The notes below the pieces were generated by a model, which saw nothing but the letters and a program-made list of their open reading frames with translations, was not told where the DNA came from and did no database searches. Of a stretch of DNA of 43,595 nt, positions 1 through 6,415 are shown in pieces. The position numbers were made by a program, and so were the translations under genes. The DNA is taken from positions 1 through 43,595 of the forward strand of contig CAZQKE010000030.1 of the NCBI GenBank assembly GCA_964593865.1. Reading direction: 5' to 3'. Each line of letters opens with the position of its first letter. The first letter of the stretch is position 1. Origin of the DNA: CAZQKE01 sp964593865. Its GTDB lineage: Bacteria > Chloroflexota > Anaerolineae > JAAYZQ01.

Positions 1-1788
1 CGTCCAGCCGCGCGCCTGGTAGTATTCGGCCAGCATCGGTTCCAGGTCGGGCAGGACGCCGGCTGCGCCGCCGCTGGGCCGGGGTTCGGTCAGGAGACGG
101 CGGGGCAGTGTATCGTCGGCGGCGGTGATGCCCAGCCGCAGGTTGATGAGCCGCTTGAGGTTGAAGAACCGCTCGCCGGTGCGCAGCACATCCGCGGCGG
201 TCCATTCCCAGCCCAGGGCGGCGTTGACCAGATCGGCCAGCTCGTGCGGCCCCACGTGGGATTTGGCAATGAACTTGCACAGGCCCAGCGGGTTAAAGAC
301 GGCCATAAAGTTTTGGAAATCGGCGGCCAATGCCCCCTTGCCCCGGCTGTCGTGGTCGTCAAATTCGGCGTCGTACCATCCCGCATAGCGGGTTCCGTAG
401 CTCACCCAATAGGATCCTGTTTCCAGGTGGCAGGCCCCCCGGCTGGCCGTGGCGTATCCGGCGGCCATGCTGACAAAGGCGCGGGGGTCGTGGTAGGGGA
501 CCTCCATCCCTTTCACGTGGACGGCAAAGGCTTCCGCCTCCGGGCCGAGGCGTCGGGCGGCGGCCCGCACGCCGTCGGCCAGCAGCTCGCCGATCCCTTC
601 GCGGCGGGCGATGGCGTGGATGGCGGCGATCATCGCCTCGGCGTTGCCCCAGGTCAGCTCCAGGCCGCCGGTCTCTTGTTGCGAGATCAAGCCCTTCTCA
701 TACGCCTCCATGGCAAAGGCGATGGCCGAGGAGGTGCTGATGGTATCCAGCCCGTAGCGGTTGCACAGGTCGTTCATAAAGGCGATGGCGTTCAGGTCGT
801 CGCATAGGCAGTTGCCGCCGAACCCGGCCAGTGTCTCATACTCCGGCCCGTGGCCCCGCACCCCGGCGTAAGGGCCGTCGTTGATCTCAATCTCCAGACC
901 GCAGCCGATGGGGCAGGCAAAGCAGCGGGTGTGCCCCGTCAGGATCGTCTCGGCGATGCGCTGCCCGGAGGTGGCTGCCGCGCCCTCTTTCCAATTGCCC
1001 AGGGTCCAGTTTTTGAGGGGCAGGTCCCCGACGACTTCGGTGGCCGGGACGCCGCCTGCCGTGCCCAGCTGAGAAAGCCCCACGGCGTTCTCCTGGATAA
1101 AGCGGTTGATCCGGCGGACAAAGGCGCGAAAGGTGTGGATGTCGGGGTAGGTTGGTTTTTCGTGGCCGCGCACGGCGATGGCCTTCAGATTTTTGGAGCC
1201 GAGCAGCGCACCCATCCCCCCGCGCCCGGCGGTGCGGGCGTGTTCCTGTCCGCCTTGCAGCACCCCCGCCAGCGGGATCAGGTTCTCCCCCGCCGGGCCG
1301 ATGCAGGCGATCTGGGCCTGGGGGTCGGTCTCTCGGCGCAGCTGGGCAAAGGTCGCAAAGTGATCCAACCCCCACAAGTGCTCCGCCGGGCGGACCTCCA
1401 CCCGGCCGTCGTGGAGCCAGAGATAGACCGGCTTCGCCGCCCGCCCGGTGACGATCAAGCCGTCGAACCCGGCGAAGCGCAGCTCGGCCCCCCAGTGGCC
1501 GCCCATGTTGGATTCATCCCAGATGCCGGTCAGGGGTGAGCGTCCGCACCAGGTGCTGCGGCTGGCGGTAGGGGCAAAGGTCCCGGTCAGCAGGCCGTTG
1601 AAGGCCAGCAATGGGCTGTCCGGATCCAGGGGGGCGCGGTCGGGGTCCATCTCTGCGTAAAAGATTCTGGCCGCCAGGCCGCTGCCCAGCAGGTAACGGC
1701 GCACATCCTCCTCTCGGATCGGCTCTATGTGATAAGAGCCGTCGTCCAAGTTCACACGGAGCAGTTTGCCGGCATACACGTCCGCCAT
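1..1788 (-). CDS. Aldehyde:ferredoxin oxidoreductase family protein, 3' end cut by window
   Basis: Tungsten/molybdenum bis-pterin oxidoreductase that oxidises aldehydes to carboxylates with ferredoxin as acceptor; cytoplasmic. I read 596 codons in one uninterrupted frame from the left edge to the ATG at 1788, which follows a GAGGTGAACA ribosome site. The N-terminus (MADVYAGKLLRVNL) is typical of the family. The cubane ligands appear as CFACPIGC (about residues 289-296) plus a later cysteine in PLGLCKF, and the GGMGALLGSKNLKAIAVRG pterin-binding stretch is at about 190-208. Family members are about 600-640 residues, so only a few tens of C-terminal residues are missing. It is divergent from the cyclase gene and shares a short promoter region with it. 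The subfamily (AOR, FOR, GOR, benzoyl-type) cannot be decided from sequence alone. Confidence 0.93.
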   Translation of the reverse strand, partial: MADVYAGKLLRVNLDDGSYHIEPIREEDVRRYLLGSGLAARIFYAEMDPDRAPLDPDSPLLAFNGLLTGTFAPTASRSTWCGRSPLTGIWDESNMGGHWGAELRFAGFDGLIVTGRAAKPVYLWLHDGRVEVRPAEHLWGLDHFATFAQLRRETDPQAQIACIGPAGENLIPLAGVLQGGQEHARTAGRGGMGALLGSKNLKAIAVRGHEKPTYPDIHTFRAFVRRINRFIQENAVGLSQLGTAGGVPATEVVGDLPLKNWTLGNWKEGAAATSGQRIAETILTGHTRCFACPIGCGLEIEINDGPYAGVRGHGPEYETLAGFGGNCLCDDLNAIAFMNDLCNRYGLDTISTSSAIAFAMEAYEKGLISQQETGGLELTWGNAEAMIAAIHAIARREGIGELLADGVRAAARRLGPEAEAFAVHVKGMEVPYHDPRAFVSMAAGYATASRGACHLETGSYWVSYGTRYAGWYDAEFDDHDSRGKGALAADFQNFMAVFNPLGLCKFIAKSHVGPHELADLVNAALGWEWTAADVLRTGERFFNLKRLINLRLGITAADDTLPRRLLTEPRPSGGAAGVLPDLEPMLAEYYQARGWT

Positions 1789-1822
1789 TGTTCACCTCGC
1801 TTTTTTCTTTTCGGCAAGGGCC

Positions 1823-1851
1823 ATTATACCCGAAAATCCAGGCCCTGTCTA
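1823..1851 (-). promoter_or_regulatory. Promoter of the aldehyde:ferredoxin oxidoreductase gene
   Basis: On the minus strand TAGACA (1851-1846) and TATAAT (1828-1823) are separated by 17 bp. The expected start site near 1816 leaves a leader of about 28 nt before the ATG at 1788. Its -35 box lies only 3 bp from the -35 box of the rightward promoter. Confidence 0.72.
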
Positions 1852-1854
1852 ACT

Positions 1855-1883
1855 TTGGACAAGGGGGCCGATTGTGGTATAAT
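1855..1883 (+). promoter_or_regulatory. Promoter of the cyclase / hydroxylase gene run
   Basis: TTGGAC (1855-1860) and TATAAT (1878-1883) with a 17-bp spacer. The predicted start is near 1890, giving an unusually long leader of about 150 nt before the ATG at 2044. A regulator bound here could control this promoter and the divergent oxidoreductase promoter together. Confidence 0.72.
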
Positions 1884-1895
1884 CCGGTATGCCGA

Positions 1896-1960
1896 CCAAG
1901 CCAAACTGTCAGTGTAGACGCTGATTTTCTACCGCCGTTTCCCGCAGGCTTGGGTTTTTC
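1896..1960 (+). ncRNA. Structured 5' leader upstream of the cyclase gene (candidate cis-regulatory RNA)
   Basis: Within the long leader, CCAAGCC (1896-1902) can pair with GGCTTGG (1947-1953). Inside that closing stem lies a hairpin TCAGTG-TAGA-CGCTGA (1909-1924). A short U-rich run (TTTTT, 1955-1959) follows the outer stem. This is the layout of an attenuator or small riboswitch-like element, but I do not recognise a known class. It could also be an ordinary stable leader. The downstream Mo-cofactor enzymes make a cofactor or substrate ligand conceivable; that is inference only. Confidence 0.35.
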
Positions 1961-2043
1961 GTAAAAGCTGACCGGCCTGTGGGTAGGGGAGATATTTTTT
2001 TCCTTTTGGTTTGGATCATCAACAAAAGAAAGGAAGGTGTTCC

Positions 2044-2922
2044 ATGAAGCTCATAGATCTAACCATCCCCTTGGGCATCGGCACCCCGCCGTGGCCCACC
2101 TACGAGCCGTTGCAGGTCAAGTACTTTAAGCGATTGGCCCCCAACGGCGCCAACGGCCAGCTGCTGACCCACTCGAATCACCTGGGTACGCACCTGGACG
2201 GCGAGATCCACTTTTACACCGCCGGGAAGGACATCGCCCAGCTGGACCTGAACGAATTTCTGGTCGGGCCGGGCGTCGTCGTGGACCTTTCCGACGCGAC
2301 CGGCGACTATCAAATCTACACCTCCCAGATGATCGAAGAGCGGGTGGAGGTCCGCGAGGGCGACATTCTCATCATCCACACCGGCTACCATCATTTCGGT
2401 TGGGATCAGCCCTACGCCGACGAAATCCGCTACATGGTCCAGCACCCCGGCCCCGACCGCGAGTTTGCCGAATGGGCCAAGGCGAAAAAGATCAAATGGA
2501 TCGGTGTGGATTGCGGCAGTGCAGATCACCCCATGAACACCATCATCCGCGATTGGATGCCCCGCCAGGCCGCCGAGGCCGACAAGGTCTTTCAGGAAAT
2601 GTACGGCACAACCCTGGCCGAGCGGTTCACCCCCGACAAGTACCAGCTGATGCATATTGAGATGTTCCCCTACCACATCATCCATGCCGAGTGCATCGGC
2701 GGGGACATTGACCTGCTGGTGAACCGCCGGACGACCATCGGCTTTTTCCCCTGGCGTTTCGTGGACGGCGAATCGTGCATCGGGCGTTGCGTAGCCATGG
2801 TGGACGATGACGAATATGAAGAACTGATGGCCCGCAAAGCCGAGCTGCCCAAGACCCGCTTTGGCGATTGCTACGACCCGGCCCATGTGGAAAGCATCGA
2901 GAAGTTGACGCGCAAGGGGTAA
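2044..2922 (+). CDS. Cyclase family (metal-dependent hydrolase, PF04199-like)
   Basis: 292 residues. Members of this family hydrolyse amides or lactams, for example N-formylkynurenine and isatin, using a metal site in the motif H-x-G-T-H-x-D-x3-H. That motif is complete here: H46, GTH 48-50, D52, H56 (HLGTHLDGEIH). The ATG at 2044 was chosen because it follows AAGAAAGGAAGG; an in-frame ATG at 2011 lies upstream of that ribosome site. It is the first gene of the rightward run and is divergent from the oxidoreductase. Next to a molybdenum hydroxylase and an SsnA-like amidohydrolase, a ring-opening step on a hydroxylated heterocycle is a reasonable inference. The exact substrate is unknown. Confidence 0.9.
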   Translation: MKLIDLTIPLGIGTPPWPTYEPLQVKYFKRLAPNGANGQLLTHSNHLGTHLDGEIHFYTAGKDIAQLDLNEFLVGPGVVVDLSDATGDYQIYTSQMIEERVEVREGDILIIHTGYHHFGWDQPYADEIRYMVQHPGPDREFAEWAKAKKIKWIGVDCGSADHPMNTIIRDWMPRQAAEADKVFQEMYGTTLAERFTPDKYQLMHIEMFPYHIIHAECIGGDIDLLVNRRTTIGFFPWRFVDGESCIGRCVAMVDDDEYEELMARKAELPKTRFGDCYDPAHVESIEKLTRKG

Positions 2923-2979
2923 AAGATTGGGGGATGTTCCCCAATTTTCCGATTCGTGTGGGGGCTGCCCTTCCGAGAG

Positions 2980-3621
2980 ATGGTCGCCAAGACGATCCTG
3001 TTCCTACACGGCTTTGCTTCTTCATCCCGCTCCACCAAAGCCCGATACCTGGCAGGGCGGTTCGCCGCCCTGCCGGGTGCAAAATTCCACGCCCTGGATT
3101 TCAATCCCACCCCTGCCGATTTTGAGTACATGACCACCACGGGATTGATCAACCGGCTGCGCCAATACGTGCTGGACCGCGACCTGCTCCGCTTTCGCCT
3201 CATCGCCAGCTCCTACGGCGGTTTGATCGCTTTGCACTATGCCCATCGTTTCGGCGGCGTGGAGGAGATGCTGCTTCTGGCTCCCGTCCTGCGCTGGCGA
3301 CCCGGTGGGCCGTTTCCGGAACGGCTGGCCCTATGGCGCGAGGAAGGCGTTATCCGGGTTCCTCACTATGCTTTGGGGGAGGAGTTGCCCCTGCGCTATG
3401 ACATTGAAATAGACGGCCAACGCTACCGGGAGCCGGTCCCGCCGCCCTGCCCCGTCACCATCATTCACGGCTCCGCCGACGGGATCGTGCCCGCGGAAGA
3501 CAGCCGCCGCTATGCCGCCACCTTCTCCGCCCAGGTCCGCTTGGTTGAGGTGGAGGCGGACCACGATTTGAACGGCCATCTGGACCTTATCTGGGAGTAT
3601 GCAAGATCCCTTGCGCAGTAG
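2980..3621 (+). CDS. YqiA/YcfP-like alpha/beta-fold esterase
   Basis: 213 residues. It begins MVAKTILFLHGFASS, the usual YqiA-type start with an oxyanion HG motif (H10-G11). The nucleophile elbow is ASSYGG with Ser78; the likely acid is Asp167 (HGSADGIVP) and the base His195 (EADHDLNGH). The family is a small cytoplasmic carboxyl- or thio-esterase group. The ATG at 2980 is preferred; an in-frame GTG at 2956 would add 8 residues. The Shine-Dalgarno is weak (GAGAG). It lies 57 bp after the cyclase gene on the same strand and is probably co-transcribed. Confidence 0.85.
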   Translation: MVAKTILFLHGFASSSRSTKARYLAGRFAALPGAKFHALDFNPTPADFEYMTTTGLINRLRQYVLDRDLLRFRLIASSYGGLIALHYAHRFGGVEEMLLLAPVLRWRPGGPFPERLALWREEGVIRVPHYALGEELPLRYDIEIDGQRYREPVPPPCPVTIIHGSADGIVPAEDSRRYAATFSAQVRLVEVEADHDLNGHLDLIWEYARSLAQ

Positions 3622-3734
3622 CCGCAATCTCCGTTGGCCCGTACCTGCGCTGCATTTGCGGGTGAAAGGTGACGGTTGCGGCTCGCAACGATGGCAACAG
3701 CTTTGAATGCCCGCCAGTCGAGGAGGTAGAAATC

Positions 3735-4625
3735 ATGTTTGCCAGACCCGGCTTACCAACCTTTGATTACGTACAGGCCGAAACCCTTGCGGAGGCGGTT
3801 CGTCTCTTGCAAGAGCACGGCCCCGAAGCCCGTCCGCTGATGGGGGGCACCGACCTGTTCCCCAACATGCGCGACGGCAAGCGACGTCCTACGTTGGTGG
3901 TGGATGTCAAGGGCTTGCCCGGAATGCGGGAGATCGTCTACGACGCGGAGCGGGGGTTGACCGTCGGTGCGGCGGTGACGATGAACGAACTGGCCCGCCA
4001 CCCGGAGGTGCGGAGCCATTACCCGCTCCTGGCGCAGGCTGCCGCCAGCGTCGCTTCCTACCAGGTTCGCAATCGGGCGACCATCGGCGGCAACCTGTGC
4101 AACGCTTCCCCCTGCGCCGATACCGCCCCGGCAACCGTCGTCTTGGAAGCCGAATTCGTGCTTTTTGGCCCCGATGGGGAACGCACCGTGCCCGCCGCCG
4201 CGTTTTTCACCGGTCCCGGTCAGACGGTCCTCCGGCCCGCCGAGCTGCTGACGGCCATCCGCTTCCCCCTGCCGCCCTCTCCGGCGGCTGCCCGCTACCA
4301 CAAACTGGGCCGCTGCCGGGCCGGGGACCTGTCGCTGGTGGGCGTGGCCGTGTTGGGCTATGCCAACGGCGCGGCTTCGGGTTACCGCTTCCGCATCGGG
4401 TTGGGGTCCGTTGCCCCGACGCCCATCCGGGCGACCGAGGCCGAAGAGTTTCTGGCGGCCCACCCGCCCGGCGAGGAGAGCTTCACCCAGGCTGCCGCGT
4501 TGGCCCGCGCCGCCGCTACACCCATCACCGATGTACGGGGAACTGCCGAATACCAGAAGGAGATGGTCCACACCCTCACCTTGCGCGGCCTGCGCGACGT
4601 GTGGGCGCAGCTGACCGGTCGGTAG
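3735..4625 (+). CDS. FAD-binding subunit of xanthine-dehydrogenase-type molybdenum hydroxylase
   Basis: 296 residues, the size of CoxM/CutM/XdhB-type medium subunits. It passes electrons from the [2Fe-2S] subunit to FAD and on to the acceptor. Visible motifs are the FAD-binding PLMGGTDLFPNMRDG at about residues 35-49, the RNRATIGGNLCNASPCAD stretch at about 114-131, and a C-terminal CO-dehydrogenase flavoprotein-like domain. The ATG at 3735 is preceded by AGGAGG (3721-3726); an earlier in-frame start at 3669 lacks a ribosome site. The genes for the other two subunits follow, but an alpha/beta hydrolase gene and a hairpin array separate them, an unusual order for this complex. Confidence 0.93.
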   Translation: MFARPGLPTFDYVQAETLAEAVRLLQEHGPEARPLMGGTDLFPNMRDGKRRPTLVVDVKGLPGMREIVYDAERGLTVGAAVTMNELARHPEVRSHYPLLAQAAASVASYQVRNRATIGGNLCNASPCADTAPATVVLEAEFVLFGPDGERTVPAAAFFTGPGQTVLRPAELLTAIRFPLPPSPAAARYHKLGRCRAGDLSLVGVAVLGYANGAASGYRFRIGLGSVAPTPIRATEAEEFLAAHPPGEESFTQAAALARAAATPITDVRGTAEYQKEMVHTLTLRGLRDVWAQLTGR

Positions 4626-4664
4626 GCCAGGGGTTCTATCTCCCTCTGCGCGGGAGGGTCCGGG

Positions 4665-4702
4665 GGCCGTCCGTGAATGTGCCCTGTTCTTCGTGGACGG
4701 CC
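4665..4702 (+). repeat. Inverted repeat carrying the GGCCGTCC signature
   Basis: GGCCGTCC (4665-4672) and GGACGGCC (4695-4702) form perfect outer arms; the next five bases pair less well. The arm matches the GGCCGTCCACGAA signature seen at 11590, 11783, 31628, 38122 and 39063. It lies in the short gap between the FAD subunit and the hydrolase gene. Confidence 0.55.
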
Positions 4703-4721
4703 TGGATTTTGAGGAGGGCCG

Positions 4722-5516
4722 ATGCAGCTGGAAGTGATTTCCCGTGAACCGCCGGGCACGGCCCATCCCGTACCGCTCCTCTTTGTCCACGGCATGTGGC
4801 ACGGGGCCTGGTGCTGGGATGTGCATTTTTTGCCCTATTTTGCCCAACACGGCTACTCTGCCCACGCCCTGAGCCTGCGCGGTCATGGGGCCAGCGAAGG
4901 CCGTGAGCGGCTGCGCCGGTACGGCCTGGCCGACTATGTAGCCGATGTGGAGCAGGTGGCGGCGCAAATGCCGTCGCCGCCGGTGCTGATCGGCCATTCA
5001 ATGGGGGGGATGATCGTCCAAAAGTACCTGGGCCGTCACCGAGCACCCGCCGCCGTTCTGTTGGCCTCCGTCCCGCCTCGTGGGTTGTTGCCGGCCACGC
5101 TGCGCTTCGTCCGTCGCCACCCGTGGGCTTTTCTCAAAGCCAATCTGACCCTGCGCATGTACCCGGCGGTCGGCACACCGGCGTTGTGTCGGGAGATGTT
5201 CTTTTCGGCGGGAATGCCGGAGGAACAAGCGGCGGCCTACTGTCGGCGCATCCAGGATGAATCGTACCGGGCCTATCTGGAATCGGTGTTCCTGTTTTTA
5301 TCCCGTCCGCCCCGCATCACGACGCCGTTGCTGGTCTTGGGCGCGGCGGACGACCGGGCCATCTCGGTCGGCGAAGTCGAGGCAACGGCGCAAACCTATG
5401 GCGTCCGGGCCGAGATCTTTTCCGATATGGCCCATGACATGATGCTGGAAGCCGGTTGGCGGGCCGTCGCCGACCGAATTCTGGCCTGGCTGGCCGAGCA
5501 GCCTGACCTGAGCTGA
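4722..5516 (+). CDS. Alpha/beta hydrolase
   Basis: 264 residues. An alpha/beta-hydrolase fold with the oxyanion region FVHGMWHGAWCW (21-32), nucleophile elbow GHSMGG (Ser93), probable acid Asp210/211 (GAADD) and base His238. The pattern resembles small-molecule hydrolases such as C-C bond hydrolases, esterases and lactonases. GGAGGG precedes the ATG. It sits between the FAD and [2Fe-2S] subunit genes of the molybdenum hydroxylase, so it probably acts on a product or intermediate of the same pathway. The substrate is not evident. Confidence 0.88.
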   Translation: MQLEVISREPPGTAHPVPLLFVHGMWHGAWCWDVHFLPYFAQHGYSAHALSLRGHGASEGRERLRRYGLADYVADVEQVAAQMPSPPVLIGHSMGGMIVQKYLGRHRAPAAVLLASVPPRGLLPATLRFVRRHPWAFLKANLTLRMYPAVGTPALCREMFFSAGMPEEQAAAYCRRIQDESYRAYLESVFLFLSRPPRITTPLLVLGAADDRAISVGEVEATAQTYGVRAEIFSDMAHDMMLEAGWRAVADRILAWLAEQPDLS

Positions 5517-5526
5517 ACGATGTATT

Positions 5527-5818
5527 GAACCGCAAAGGCGCAAAGGAAAGAAGAGAAAGTAAAAACCTTCGCGCTCTTGGCGTCTTGGCGGTTCCAGAGA
5601 TTTGAACCGCGAAGGCGCAAAGGGCGCAAAGGAAAGAAGAAAAAGTAAAAACCTTCGCGCTCTTGGCGTCTTGGCGGTTCGGAGGTTTGAACCGCGAAGG
5701 CGCAAAGGGCACAAAGGAAAGAAGAAAAAGTAAAAAAACCTTCGCGCTCTTGGCGTCTTGGCGGTTCCAGAGATTTGAACCGCGAAGGCGCAAAGAAAGA
5801 ACGGCGTCTTTGCGGCTC
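5527..5818 (+). repeat. Tandem array of four imperfect hairpin repeats
   Basis: Three units (5527-5594, 5604-5680, 5689-5767) each begin GAACCGCRAAGGCGCAAAGG and end with its imperfect inverse CTTGGCGTCTTGGCGGTTC. The loop is A-rich (AAAGAAGAAAAAGTAAAAA). A fourth, shortened unit is at 5777-5818. Period is 77-88 bp. Each unit can fold into a long stem in RNA or a cruciform in DNA. Single copies in reverse orientation occur at 11692-11760 and 31525-31603. This array fills most of the 329-bp gap between hydrolase and [2Fe-2S] genes; no gene is seen in it. It is not CRISPR-like, because the units are themselves palindromic. Confidence 0.9.
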
Positions 5819-5845
5819 AACCGCTTTGGGTAGAAAGGAGAGAAA

Positions 5846-6322
5846 ATGACAACGCACACGATTACCGTCACCGTCAACGGCGCAAAGGAGCGTCTGGACG
5901 TTCCATCGAACATGACTTTGCTCAAGATGCTCCGCGAGAAATTGGCCCTGACCGGCGTCAAGAACGGCTGTGAGGCCGGGGAATGCGGTGCTTGCACCGT
6001 CTTGCTGGACGGCGAGCCGGTCAATTCGTGCATGGTGCTGGCCGTGGAAACCGACGGCCACGAAATCCTGACCGTCGAGGGGTTGGCCCCGGAGGGCGAA
6101 CTCAGCCCTCTGCAACAAGCCTTCATTGAGCACAACGCCGTCCAGTGCGGCTATTGCACGCCGGGGATGCTCATGTCGGCCACGGCGTTGCTGCAACGCA
6201 ACCCCCACCCCACCGAAACCGAGATCAAAGAAGCGTTGGTGGGCAACCTGTGCCGCTGCACCGGCTATGTGCGGATCATCAAGGCGATCCAATCGGTCGC
6301 CGAACAAGGAGCGGCGTCCTAG
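5846..6322 (+). CDS. [2Fe-2S] subunit of xanthine-dehydrogenase-type molybdenum hydroxylase
   Basis: 158 residues, the usual size of the CoxS/CutS/XdhC-type small subunit. It carries two [2Fe-2S] clusters that relay electrons from the Mo site to FAD. The plant-type cluster ligands are C42, C47, C50 and C62 (GCEAGECGACTV). The second cluster ligands are C101, C104, C136 and C138 (QCGYCTPGM and LCRCTGY). The start is supported by AAGGAG 6-7 nt upstream. Its partner Mo subunit follows 93 bp downstream. Confidence 0.96.
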   Translation: MTTHTITVTVNGAKERLDVPSNMTLLKMLREKLALTGVKNGCEAGECGACTVLLDGEPVNSCMVLAVETDGHEILTVEGLAPEGELSPLQQAFIEHNAVQCGYCTPGMLMSATALLQRNPHPTETEIKEALVGNLCRCTGYVRIIKAIQSVAEQGAAS

Positions 6323-6341
6323 CGCGATGTCCGTCCGGCGA

Positions 6342-6370
6342 TTGACCTCGGTTTGCGCTTGTGCTATACT
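6342..6370 (+). promoter_or_regulatory. Internal promoter before the Mo subunit gene
   Basis: TTGACC (6342-6347), 17-bp spacer, TATACT (6365-6370). The predicted start near 6377 falls downstream of the upstream in-frame start candidate at 6353, which favours the ATG at 6416. It would allow the large subunit and amidohydrolase genes to be transcribed separately from the upstream run. Confidence 0.68.
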
Positions 6371-6415
6371 TGCCGGGGGAAAAAGATGGGATCACGGAAT
6401 GACAGGAGCGACAAA

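Noticed and set aside
1896..1960. Known Moco, purine or preQ1 riboswitch
   Set aside because: I could not match the helices or conserved loops of any of these classes; only the generic structured-leader claim is kept.
5527..5818. CRISPR array
   Set aside because: The repeating units are palindromic throughout, there are no unique spacers of constant length, and no cas genes are present.
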